Shown here piece by piece: positions 53,301 to 61,433 of a DNA stretch of 64,000 bases. A program made the position numbers and the translations under genes. The notes under the pieces are model-generated. The model did not search any database. It saw only the letters and a list, made by a program, of their open reading frames with translations, and was not told the origin of the DNA. The stretch's first letter is position 1. The number at the start of each line of letters is the position of its first letter. Source of the stretch: Streptomyces sp. NBC_00683 (lineage in GTDB: Bacteria; Actinomycetota; Actinomycetes; Streptomycetales; Streptomycetaceae); the NCBI RefSeq assembly GCF_036226745.1, contig NZ_CP109013.1, forward strand, positions 6,200,001 to 6,264,000, given 5' to 3'.

Positions 53301-54677
53301 ATGTCTGTCTCCACCGCTGCCGCCGACCAGTCCATTTGTGCCCCGCTGCCGGTTCTGGGTGCGGATGTCACCGTTCCGCTGGTTACGGGAGGCGAAGTCA
53401 CCTATGCCGCCCTCGACTACGCGGCGAGCGCCCCGGCCCTGCAGCGGGTATGGGACGACGTGGCCGCCTACGCCCCGTACTACGGCAGCGTGCACCGCGG
53501 CGCCGGCTACCTCTCGCAGCTCTCCACGGACCTCTTCGAGAGCAGCCGCGTCACCGTCGCGGAGTTCCTCGGCTGCCGCGCCGAGGACCAGGTGGTCTTC
53601 ACCCGCTCGACGACGGACTCCCTCAACCTGCTGGCCGCCGTGCTTCCCGCCAACTGCCAGGTGTTCGTGTTCGAGACCGAGCACCACGCCTCGCTGCTGC
53701 CCTGGCGCGACGCCCGGGTGACGTACCTCGACGCCCCCAGGACCCCCGCCGAGGCAGTCGTGACGCTGGAGCGTGCGCTGGCCGACCGCGACCCCTACGG
53801 GCCCGCACTGGTCTGTGTCACCGGCGCGTCGAACGTCACCGGTGAACTGTGGCCGGTGAAGGAACTGGCCGCCGCCGCCCACGCGCACGGTGCCCGGATC
53901 GTCCTCGACGCCGCGCAGCTGGCCCCCCATCACCCGGTGGACATCGCGGAACTGGACGTCGACTGGGTCGCCTTCTCCGGGCACAAGCTGTACGCGCCGT
54001 TCGGCTCGGGCGTCCTCGCGGGCCGGGCCGACTGGCTGCGGGACGCGGAGCCGTATCTCGCGGGCGGCGGCGCCTCCCGCAAGGTCGCCCGGCGCGCCGA
54101 CGGCGGAGTGGACGTGGAGTGGCACACCACGGCGGCCCGGCACGAGGCCGGATCGCCCAACGTGATCGGCGTCTACTCCATCGCCGCTGCCTGCAAGGCC
54201 CTGACCGAGGCCGGGTTCGACCAGCTCGTCGCGCGTGAGCAGCAGCTCGTCACCCGGGTCCGTGAAGGCCTGGCCGAGGTCCCCGCGGTCAAGGTGCTCT
54301 CCCTGTTCGGCGACGACGCCCCGAGGGTCGGCGTCATCTCCTTCGTGGTCGAGGGCTGGAACAGCTCGCACTTCGCCGCGGCGCTCTCCGCGGAGTACGG
54401 CATCGGGGTCCGCGACGGCCTGTTCTGCGCCCACCCGCTCGTACGGACCCTGCTGGGCAGTGAGCCGCAGGACCCGGGCGAGTGCGGTGCCCCGGAGGCC
54501 GAGCCGGGCGAGCGGTCCCTCAACGCCATCCGGGTCAGCTTCGGGGCCGGTACGCCGGACGAGCACATCGAGAGGTTCCTGGGCGCGGTCCGCGAGCTGG
54601 TGGGCGCGGGTGCCCGGTGGACCTACCGCACCGAGGACGGCCGCTGCGTCCCGGACAGGGGTGCGGCGCAGGTCTGA
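53301..54677 (+). CDS. Class V aminotransferase, SufS/Csd-like, SAM-riboswitch controlled
   Basis: Protein of 458 aa of the PLP class V family: the PLP lysine in SGHKLYAPFGSG, DAAQLAPHHPVD, and a Cys in RDGLFCAHP at the place of the SufS active-site Cys. A desulfurase or cysteine/selenocysteine lyase-like reaction is possible; the exact substrate is unknown. ATG 53301 has GGGAG; the longer frame from 53139 overlaps the leader and is rejected. Control by a SAM-IV riboswitch ties it to sulfur or methionine metabolism. Confidence 0.85.
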   Translation: MSVSTAAADQSICAPLPVLGADVTVPLVTGGEVTYAALDYAASAPALQRVWDDVAAYAPYYGSVHRGAGYLSQLSTDLFESSRVTVAEFLGCRAEDQVVFTRSTTDSLNLLAAVLPANCQVFVFETEHHASLLPWRDARVTYLDAPRTPAEAVVTLERALADRDPYGPALVCVTGASNVTGELWPVKELAAAAHAHGARIVLDAAQLAPHHPVDIAELDVDWVAFSGHKLYAPFGSGVLAGRADWLRDAEPYLAGGGASRKVARRADGGVDVEWHTTAARHEAGSPNVIGVYSIAAACKALTEAGFDQLVAREQQLVTRVREGLAEVPAVKVLSLFGDDAPRVGVISFVVEGWNSSHFAAALSAEYGIGVRDGLFCAHPLVRTLLGSEPQDPGECGAPEAEPGERSLNAIRVSFGAGTPDEHIERFLGAVRELVGAGARWTYRTEDGRCVPDRGAAQV

Positions 54678-54684
54678 CCGGGCC

Positions 54685-54744
54685 GCGTACGGCTTCGGCC
54701 GGGGACGGGGCAGTCGCCTCCCGTCCCCGGCCGAAGCCGTACGC
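54685..54744. terminator. Very long bidirectional terminator hairpin
   Basis: A perfect 25-bp stem (54685-54709 with 54720-54744) with a 10-base loop lies between the convergent aminotransferase and RAM-domain genes. Confidence 0.9.
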
Positions 54745-54754
54745 GCCGTCCGTC

Positions 54755-55036
54755 CTACGCGTCGAGACCGATGGCGAAGGCCGCCTCGAGGTCGTGCTGC
54801 GAGTACGTGCGGAACGCCACGTGTGTGTCGGTGCCCTCGACACCGGGGATCTTGCTGATCCGGCCGGGGATGACATCCGCCAGATCGTCGTGCCTGGCCA
54901 CCCGGACCATGGCGATCAGGTCGTACGTACCGGTGACCGAGAAGACCTCGCTGACGCTGTCCAGCGCGGCGACGGCCTCGGCGATCTCGGGAATCCGGTC
55001 CACGCTGGTTTTGATGAGCACGATCGCGGTGATCAC
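54755..55036 (-). CDS. Lrp/AsnC-type RAM domain protein without HTH
   Basis: A 93-aa protein consisting only of the ligand-binding RAM domain (MITAIVLIKTSVDRIPEIAE, VTGTYDLIAMVR, THVAFRTYSQHDLE); no DNA-binding domain. Such proteins assemble into rings and sense amino acids or modulate full-length Lrp proteins. GTG 55036 has GAGGGAG upstream and overlaps the rhomboid stop (GTGA), so the two are translationally coupled. Confidence 0.88.
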   Translation of the reverse strand: MITAIVLIKTSVDRIPEIAEAVAALDSVSEVFSVTGTYDLIAMVRVARHDDLADVIPGRISKIPGVEGTDTHVAFRTYSQHDLEAAFAIGLDA

Positions 55037-55785
55037 GGCTGGCTTTCTCCCTCGGTGGCCGTGGCTGGAGACTTCACTCTAGCCCCACCCCGGTAACGCC
55101 CCCAGGCGTAGAGGAACCCGGCCGCGAACCCCGCGACATGGGCGAGGTAGGCCACGCCGGGGCCGCTGCCCGCGCCCTGTGCCGCCAGCCACTGCAGCGC
55201 GAACCAGAAGACGAGCACGATCCAGGCCGGGAAGCGCAGGGGCAGGAAGAAGAGGAACGGGAAGAGGCTGGTGACCCGGGCCCGGGGAAAGAGGTAGAGG
55301 AACGCGCCGAGCACCGCCGAGATGGCCCCCGACGCGCCCACCAGGGTCTGATCGGATCCGGAGTGCGCGACCGCGTAGACGACCAGGGCCAGATAGCCGC
55401 AGCAGACGTAGAAGAAGACGAACTCGGCCCGGCCCATGCGTTCCTCGGCCATAGCCCCGAACACGTACAGGAACAGCATGTTGCCCAGCAGGTGCAGCCA
55501 GCTCCCGTGCACGAAGAGAGCGGTCAGCGGGGTGAGGGCCGCGTGTGCGGAGCCGTCCAGGAGTTCACTGGGGATCACACCCCACCGCTCGAAGTACCCG
55601 GCCTGCGCGGCGAGCAGGGCGTCCGCGGTGCCGTAGGCCGGGTTGAACCCGGAGAGCGGGCTGATCAGGAACACGGCGGAACAGACGGCGATGAGGCCGT
55701 AGGTGACCGGTGCGCCGCCCGCCGAGGCCGCGGACGCGAACTCTCTGGCCCGCTCCCGCCACCCGGCATCCCGCCAATCGATCAC
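55033..55785 (-). CDS. Rhomboid intramembrane serine protease
   Basis: Protein of 250 aa with six to seven membrane helices. Catalytic Ser152 (GASG) and His216 (AHVAGF) are present, with the conserved His98-x3-Asn102 (HLLGN). It cleaves membrane proteins inside the bilayer; substrate unknown. GTG 55785 is chosen because CATGCT lies 6 bases upstream (leaderless pattern); GTG 55803 is an alternative. The stop overlaps the RAM-domain gene. Confidence 0.88.
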   Translation of the reverse strand: MIDWRDAGWRERAREFASAASAGGAPVTYGLIAVCSAVFLISPLSGFNPAYGTADALLAAQAGYFERWGVIPSELLDGSAHAALTPLTALFVHGSWLHLLGNMLFLYVFGAMAEERMGRAEFVFFYVCCGYLALVVYAVAHSGSDQTLVGASGAISAVLGAFLYLFPRARVTSLFPFLFFLPLRFPAWIVLVFWFALQWLAAQGAGSGPGVAYLAHVAGFAAGFLYAWGRYRGGARVKSPATATEGESQP

Positions 55786-55946
55786 GTACAGAGCATGACG
55801 CACCGGCGGAGAACATGACAGATCGCCTCGCCGTGCCACTGGGTAAACGCGAGGCCGTAGGGTTACCGCAGGACATTCGCAGTTCGACGGCGCACCGCGA
55901 GATCGAAGACCTGGGCAGTACGAGCTCGACGAAAGAGGACGCAACG

Positions 55947-56189
55947 ATGACGACGGTTCCCACGCCGACCGACGGGACCCGCTGGCGCTGCACGCTCTGC
56001 GGCAATCTCACCCGCTTCGATGTGACGCGCTCCTCCAAGGTCGTGGAGTACGTCCACCTCGACCTGGCCGGGGAGTCGAGTGTCGAGGAGCGGGAGGTGG
56101 TCAGTGAGACCATCGAGTCGGTGCGCTGTCGTTGGTGCAACGCGGTGGACCAGATCGAGCTGGTCGACAGGCCGGGTGCCGACTCCTGA
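55947..56189 (+). CDS. Small zinc-ribbon protein
   Basis: An 80-aa protein with two CxxC pairs, CTLC near 16 and CRWC near 63, forming a likely zinc ribbon, with an acidic segment between (VEEREVVSETIE). ATG 55947 has GAGGA upstream. Followed 34 bases later by the NYN-domain gene, probably one operon. Function unknown; an RNA or protein-binding adaptor is possible. Confidence 0.8.
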   Translation: MTTVPTPTDGTRWRCTLCGNLTRFDVTRSSKVVEYVHLDLAGESSVEEREVVSETIESVRCRWCNAVDQIELVDRPGADS

Positions 56190-56223
56190 CGGGGCCGTGC
56201 GGACAGACATATTGGGGTGATGG

Positions 56224-57588
56224 ATGGTGGAGCAGCCGACAGGCGGCGCCGGACCGGCCGACGCGGCCGACGGCGCCGCGGAGTCGCTCGACCGTCCGCT
56301 GCCCGAGGGCGTGCGCCGCAAGGTCGTGGCGCTCGTCTCCGACGCGTTCGGCGGTCTGACCGTCGGCGAACTTCCCCCTCAGCTCAGGCAGTACGCCCGC
56401 TTCACCCCGAGCAGGCGTGCGAAGTTCGCGGGCAACGCGATGGCGGCCGCCCTTGAGAGCGACCCGGTCTTCCGCCGGCGCATCGGTGAGCGGATCGGCC
56501 AGGGCCAGCCGGAGCTGGCCGCCGCGCTGGAGTCCGGCGCGCCGCCCGCGGCCGCCGATCCGGTCGACGTGGCCGCCGCGGCGTACGTGCTGCGGCCGGC
56601 CGGCTGGGTCAAGCTGGTGGCCGCGGCGGGCGAGGAGGTCCAGCGGGCCGACGCCGAGCGGGTGGACGAGGAGATCCGGCGCGAGCTGGAGAGGCTGCGC
56701 GAGGAGCTCGCCCACGCCCGCAGCCACACCAGGAGCGAGACCGAGCGGCTGCGTTCGGAGCTGGACGCGGCCCGCAAGGAAGCGGAATCCCTGCAGCGCA
56801 AACTGCGCAGCGCCCTCAGCGAGGTGAAGCGCGGCGAGGCGGCCCTGCGCAAGGGCAGCGCGGAGACGGACACCGTGCGCGCCGAGGCCGCGGCCCAGGT
56901 GTCCGCGGCCGAGAGCGAGTCCCGGCGGTTGAAGGCGCGCCTGGCCGAGGCGGAGACCTCTGTCGAGGCGAGCCGCAGGGCGGCCAGGGAAGGGCGTTCC
57001 GTCGAGGACATGCGGCTGCGGCTGCTGCTGGACACCGTGCTCGACGCGGCGCAGGGACTCCGCCGTGAACTGGCACTGCCGCCCTCGTCGATCCGCCCGG
57101 CAGACAGTGTCGAGGCGGTGGAGCCGGGCCGGATGTCACCGAAGGACATTGCGGCCAGGGCCCTTTCGGAGACGGATCCGGCGTTGCTCGACCAGCTGCT
57201 CGCGCTGCCGCAGGCGCATCTGATCGTGGACGGCTACAACGTCACGAAGACCGGCTATCCGCAGATGCCGCTGGAGAAGCAGCGGTTGCGGCTCCTGGGC
57301 GGCCTCTCGGTCCTCGCCGCGCAGACGGGCGCCGAGATGACCTGTGTCTTCGACGGGGCCGAACTGGCCGCGCCCGTCCTGCTCGCACCGCCGCGCGGAG
57401 TGCGTGTGCTGTTCAGCAAGGCCGGGGTGACGGCCGACGAGCTGATCAGGCAGCTGGCCCGCGCGGAACCGCCGGGCAGACCCGTCGTGGTGGTCTCCAC
57501 CGACCGTGAAGTGGCCGACGGGGTGGCGAAGGCGGGCGCCCGGCCTGTCGCGTCCGCATTGCTCCTGAAGCGCCTTTCGCGCGTCTAG
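56224..57588 (+). CDS. YacP-like NYN-domain protein (putative RNase)
   Basis: Protein of 454 aa. The N-terminal helical region (about 25-150) is followed by a long charged coiled coil (about 150-275, Glu/Arg/Ala-rich) and a C-terminal NYN (PIN-like) domain from about 330, with metal-type acidic residues in LIVDGYNVTKTGYP, CVFDGAE and VVSTDREVADG. NYN/YacP (Rae1-type) proteins cut RNA, some on ribosomes. The fused N-terminal part is actinobacterial. ATG 56224; GTG 56227 is possible. Confidence 0.85.
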   Translation: MVEQPTGGAGPADAADGAAESLDRPLPEGVRRKVVALVSDAFGGLTVGELPPQLRQYARFTPSRRAKFAGNAMAAALESDPVFRRRIGERIGQGQPELAAALESGAPPAAADPVDVAAAAYVLRPAGWVKLVAAAGEEVQRADAERVDEEIRRELERLREELAHARSHTRSETERLRSELDAARKEAESLQRKLRSALSEVKRGEAALRKGSAETDTVRAEAAAQVSAAESESRRLKARLAEAETSVEASRRAAREGRSVEDMRLRLLLDTVLDAAQGLRRELALPPSSIRPADSVEAVEPGRMSPKDIAARALSETDPALLDQLLALPQAHLIVDGYNVTKTGYPQMPLEKQRLRLLGGLSVLAAQTGAEMTCVFDGAELAAPVLLAPPRGVRVLFSKAGVTADELIRQLARAEPPGRPVVVVSTDREVADGVAKAGARPVASALLLKRLSRV

Positions 57589-57710
57589 TTCGTCATGTGC
57601 CGCATGTGTGACTTGCCGGAATTTCGGGAACGTACCGTCAAGTCGCCACTACACGCGGTGTGATGAAAGTAAAGAAGTGCCTGGTGTGACGAGATTTTTC
57701 TTGTGAGGAT

Positions 57711-57740
57711 TTGAACTGATCACAGGATGGTCACTAGGGT
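57711..57740 (+). promoter_or_regulatory. Candidate promoter of the first NlpC/P60 gene
   Basis: TTGAAC (57711-57716), 18 bases, TAGGGT (57735-57740). The transcript would begin near 57747 with a leader of about 130 bases. The 120 bases before this, back to the NYN stop, show nothing clear. Confidence 0.5.
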
Positions 57741-57751
57741 CAGGCCTCGAA

Positions 57752-57870
57752 CCTTCGCACGGTTGATCACCCACCAGGGGTGACGGCGAAGGAACCGCCG
57801 AGTCCGTGACGTGCACGGAGCCGGGGATTCAGTCCCCCACAGCCCGGTAGGCGGCTCGAGGAAGAAGGAG
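57752..57870 (+). ncRNA. Structured leader, possible short ydaO-type (c-di-AMP) riboswitch
   Basis: CCTTCGC (57752-57758) pairs with GCGAAGG (57786-57792) around a nested TCACCC/GGGTGA stem. CCGCC (57795-57799) pairs with GGCGG (57850-57854), enclosing GCCGAGTCCG and a GGGGA/TCCCC hairpin. Pieces recall the ydaO leaders of streptomycete cell-wall hydrolase genes, but the GGGGTGAATC block is not seen, so it is short or divergent. Confidence 0.45.
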
Positions 57871-57879
57871 CTCGCCTTC

Positions 57880-58905
57880 GTGGCGTCCCACCGTCGTCCC
57901 AAGCAGCCGAGCCGCACCCGCGTGACCGTGCTCACCGCGACCGCCGCTGCGGCCGTGGCCCTCACTTCCCAGGCTGCGCACGCCGATCCCAAGCCGACCA
58001 AGAACGAGGTCAAGGCGAAGGTCGACAAGCTCTACCACGAGGCCGAGGCCGCCACCGAGAAGTACAACGGGGCCAAGGAACAGCAGGACAAGCTCAAGAA
58101 GCAGGTCGACGCGATCCAGGACAAGGTCGCCCGCGGCCAGGACGAGGTCAACGCCATGCGCGGTGAGCTCGGTTCGCTCGCCACCGCGCAGTACCGCTCC
58201 GGTGGGATCGACCCGTCCGTCCAGCTCTTCCTCGCCTCGGACCCGGACACCTTCCTCGACCAGGCCTCGGCGCTCGACCAGCTGACGGCCAAGCAGACCG
58301 AGTCGCTGCAGAAGATCCAGTCCAAGCAGCGCACCCTTGCGCAGCAGCGCAAGGAAGCGCAGGCGAAGCTCGGCGACCTCGCCGACGTCCGCAAGACCCT
58401 CGGTGAGAACAAGAAGAAGTTCCAGGGCAAGCTCGCCGACGCCCAGAAGCTCCTGAACACCCTCACCGCCGCCGAGCGGGCCAAGATGGCCGCGGACGAC
58501 CAGCGCGCCAGCCGCGCCGCCGGTGAGCGCGTCAACCTCGGCAACGAGGTCCCCGCATCGGCGCTCGGCGGTGCCGCCCTCCGGGCCGCCGCCACGCAGC
58601 AGGGCAAGCCGTACGTCTCCGGCGGCACCGGCCCCAACTCGTTCGACTGCTCGGGTCTGACCCAGTGGGCCTACGCCCAGGCCGGCGTCCAGATCACCCG
58701 CACCACGTACACCCAGATCAACGACGGTGTCCGGATCGGCCGCAGCGCTCTGAAGCCGGGCGACCTGGTCTTCTTCAACAACACCTCGCACGTGGGCCTG
58801 TACGCGGGCAACAACCAGATCCTGCACGCCCCGAAGCCGGGCACCGTGGTCCGCTACGAGTCGATGGACTACATGGGCACCTTCCAGTTCGGCGTGCGGA
58901 TCTGA
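57880..58905 (+). CDS. NlpC/P60 peptidoglycan hydrolase (first of two)
   Basis: Protein of 341 aa: signal peptide (cleavage after AAHA, about 34), a long coiled coil (about 40-215) like RipA/PcsB-type hydrolases, and an NlpC/P60 domain (about 235-341) with Cys in FDCSG, His in SHVGLY and a second His in ILHAPK. It likely cuts stem peptides of peptidoglycan. GTG 57880 has GAAGGAG upstream. A structured leader precedes it and a hairpin follows it. Confidence 0.93.
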   Translation: MASHRRPKQPSRTRVTVLTATAAAAVALTSQAAHADPKPTKNEVKAKVDKLYHEAEAATEKYNGAKEQQDKLKKQVDAIQDKVARGQDEVNAMRGELGSLATAQYRSGGIDPSVQLFLASDPDTFLDQASALDQLTAKQTESLQKIQSKQRTLAQQRKEAQAKLGDLADVRKTLGENKKKFQGKLADAQKLLNTLTAAERAKMAADDQRASRAAGERVNLGNEVPASALGGAALRAAATQQGKPYVSGGTGPNSFDCSGLTQWAYAQAGVQITRTTYTQINDGVRIGRSALKPGDLVFFNNTSHVGLYAGNNQILHAPKPGTVVRYESMDYMGTFQFGVRI

Positions 58906-58945
58906 CGCCCGAACGGGCGAATCGCCACACCCCTCGCTGAGCCCC

Positions 58946-58979
58946 GCCCCGCCGGAGACCGACAGGTCACCGGCGGGGC
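58946..58979. terminator. Hairpin after the first NlpC/P60 gene
   Basis: GCCCCGCCGG (58946-58955) pairs with CCGGCGGGGC (58970-58979); GCTGTTT follows. Confidence 0.7.
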
Positions 58980-59140
58980 GGCGCTGTTTGCCCCCTTCCC
59001 GGGCCCGGCGTGGCCTTTGGCCGCTCCGTAGTCGGCCGGTTACTGTCTGCGCTGCCGTGCAGCTCCCGGTCGTCGGTCCGCCCTCCAGGGCGGCAGGGGC
59101 TGCGCACATCTGCGTACAGCGGAAGGGAGTGCGGCTTCCT

Positions 59141-60163
59141 GTGGTGTCGCATCGCCGTCCCACCCGGCCCGGCCCCGCCAGGGGCATCGGGGCCACCGTC
59201 CTGTCGGCCGCCGCAGCCACCGCGGCGGCCACCCTCGGCGCAGCCCCGGCGGGCGCCGAACCGCAGGACACGCGGGAGAGCACGAAGGCCAGGGTCGACC
59301 AGCTGTACGGGGAGGCCGAGCGCGCCACCGAGCACTTCAACAAGGCCCGGGAGAACGTCGGCCTGCTGCGCGGCGAGGTGGACAGGGCCCAGGACGCGGC
59401 CGCCCGCGCCCAGGAGGGCATCAACCGGATGCGGACCGCCCTCGGCTCCATGGCGGGCGCGGAGTACCGCTCGGGCGGCATCGACCCCTCGCTCGCGCTG
59501 CTGCTCTCCTCGGACCCGGACACCTTCCTGGACCGGGCCGCCGCCCTGGACCGGCTGGGCGACCGCAGGGCCGTCCTGCTGCACAAGCTCCAGCAGGCCC
59601 AGCGCAGGATCGCCCAGACCCGGGCCGAGGCCACCGGCGCCCTCGCCGGGCTGGAACGCAACCGGGCGGACGTCACCCGGCACAAGCGCACCGTCGAGGG
59701 CAAGCTGGCCCGGGCCCGGCAGCTGCTTCACTCGCTGCCCGCCGAGGACCGCGAGAGCTTCGGCCACGCCTCGCGCTCCGCCGGGCAGGAGGCGCTTCCC
59801 GCTCCCGGTGCCGCCTCCCCGCGCGCCCTGGCGGCCCTCATGGCGGCCCGGCAGGCGCTCGGCAGCCCGTATGTGTGGGGCGCCGACGGCCCGTCCGCGT
59901 TCGACTGCTCCGGGCTGATGAAGTGGGCGTACGCCCAGGCCGGGGTCAGCCTGCCGCGGACCTCGCAGGCCCAGCGGTACGCGGGCCGCATGGTGCCGCT
60001 CGGGGAGGCCAGGCCCGGGGACCTCGTCGCCTACCGTGCCGACGCGAGCCACATCGGGATGTACGCGGGGAACGGCCAGGTCATCCACGCCCCGTACCCC
60101 GGCGCCCCGGTGCGCTACGACCCCGTCGGCATGATGCCCGTCTCCTCGGTGACCCGCGTCTGA
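59141..60163 (+). CDS. NlpC/P60 peptidoglycan hydrolase (second of two)
   Basis: Paralogue of the preceding gene, 340 aa with the same plan: signal peptide (to APAGA), coiled coil (about 45-205), and NlpC/P60 domain with Cys in FDCSGLMKWAYAQAG, His in SHIGMYAG and VIHAPYPG. GTG 59141 aligns with the start of the first copy (VVSHRRP against VASHRRP) and has AAGGGAG upstream. A TACTGT -10 lies near 59040, so it has its own promoter; its leader lacks the structure seen before the first copy. Confidence 0.92.
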   Translation: MVSHRRPTRPGPARGIGATVLSAAAATAAATLGAAPAGAEPQDTRESTKARVDQLYGEAERATEHFNKARENVGLLRGEVDRAQDAAARAQEGINRMRTALGSMAGAEYRSGGIDPSLALLLSSDPDTFLDRAAALDRLGDRRAVLLHKLQQAQRRIAQTRAEATGALAGLERNRADVTRHKRTVEGKLARARQLLHSLPAEDRESFGHASRSAGQEALPAPGAASPRALAALMAARQALGSPYVWGADGPSAFDCSGLMKWAYAQAGVSLPRTSQAQRYAGRMVPLGEARPGDLVAYRADASHIGMYAGNGQVIHAPYPGAPVRYDPVGMMPVSSVTRV

Positions 60164-60179
60164 CCGTACGATCGGCAGG

Positions 60180-61433
60180 ATGGCTGTTCGGACGCGGAAC
60201 GCGCGGCGGGGGTGCACCCGCACACGGAGCACGGCGGGCGCCGTGCTCGCCGGGCTGCTCCTCGCGGCCGCCTGCTCCGCGCCGCAGGACTCCGCGGCCG
60301 GCCTCACCGCCCAGGAGATCGGCACCACCCTGGACCGCAGGGCCGCCGCGGTGATGGGGCACGACACCGACGCGTACCTGGCCTCGCTCGACCCGCGGGC
60401 CACGTCGTTCCGGGCGGCCCAGCGCACCGAGCTGGAGAACCTGGCCGACGTACCCCTGGAGTCCTGGGCGTACAAGGTGAAGGACGTGATCGGGAAGGGT
60501 TCCGGCCGGGTCACCGCCGACGTCGAGCTGCGCTACCGGTTCAAGGGCTACGACAACGCCCCGATGTCCTCGGCCCGCACGGTGGAGCTGGTACGCCGCG
60601 GCGAGGACGGGCCCTGGTACATCGCCGCCGACCGGGCCGGCAAGGACGCTCCGGGGCTGCTGTGGCAGCAGGGCGACGTCCAGGTCGTACGCGGCACGCA
60701 CAGCCTCGTCCTCGGTGTCGGCCGCCGTGAGGGGGAGCTGCGCCGGATCGCGGACACCGCGGACCGGGCCGTGCCGGCCGTCTCCGCCATCTGGCCGGAG
60801 CCCTGGGCGGAGCGCGTGGTCGTGCTCGTACCGGACTCCGTGGAGGACATGGCGGGCCTCCTCGGCTCACCCGTGGCGAGCTACCGGGGCATAGCGGCCG
60901 TCACCACCGGTGAGGTCGGAGGCAAGGGCCGGGCGCCCGCGGACCGGGTGATCGTCAATCCGCAGGCGTACGGAATGCTCGGCGAGTTCGGCCGGCGGGT
61001 CGTCCTCACCCACGAGACCGCCCACGTGGCGACCAGGTCGCACACCTCCGCGGCCACACCGGTATGGCTCTCCGAGGGCTTCGCCGACCGGGCCGCCTAC
61101 CGCCAGGAGAGCCGCACCGCCGAGGAGATCGCACCCGAGCTGGCCGGCGCTGTCCGCCGCGCCGAGCTGCCCGCCCGGCTGCCGGTGGACGAGGACTTCG
61201 GCTTCGGCGGGGACGCGGCCACCCTCGCGAAGGCGTACGAGGGCGGCTGGCTGGCCTGCGAGCTGATCGCGCAGGACTGGGGCGAGGAGAAGCTGATCGC
61301 CTTCTACAAGGCCGTCGGGGCCCGTTCCGGGCGGGACGGGGCGGTGGAACAGGCCATGCGGACGGAGCTCGGGACGACTCCGGAGGACTTCACGGCGCGC
61401 TGGCGGGAGTATCTGCGCGAGCGGCTCGGCTGA
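60180..61433 (+). CDS. HExxH zinc-metalloprotease-like lipoprotein
   Basis: Protein of 417 aa: lipoprotein signal (LLLAAACSAP, Cys near 32), an NTF2-like domain (about 40-150, LTAQEIGTTLDRRAAAVMGHDTD), and a C-terminal peptidase-like domain with HETAH (HExxH) followed by WLSEGFAD, whose Glu would be the third zinc ligand of a gluzincin. Substrate unknown; cell-wall location and position beside NlpC genes suggest surface remodelling. ATG 60180 lies 7 bases after TACGAT, so probably leaderless. Its 3' end overlaps the convergent glycosyltransferase by 44 bases. Confidence 0.82.
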   Translation: MAVRTRNARRGCTRTRSTAGAVLAGLLLAAACSAPQDSAAGLTAQEIGTTLDRRAAAVMGHDTDAYLASLDPRATSFRAAQRTELENLADVPLESWAYKVKDVIGKGSGRVTADVELRYRFKGYDNAPMSSARTVELVRRGEDGPWYIAADRAGKDAPGLLWQQGDVQVVRGTHSLVLGVGRREGELRRIADTADRAVPAVSAIWPEPWAERVVVLVPDSVEDMAGLLGSPVASYRGIAAVTTGEVGGKGRAPADRVIVNPQAYGMLGEFGRRVVLTHETAHVATRSHTSAATPVWLSEGFADRAAYRQESRTAEEIAPELAGAVRRAELPARLPVDEDFGFGGDAATLAKAYEGGWLACELIAQDWGEEKLIAFYKAVGARSGRDGAVEQAMRTELGTTPEDFTARWREYLRERLG

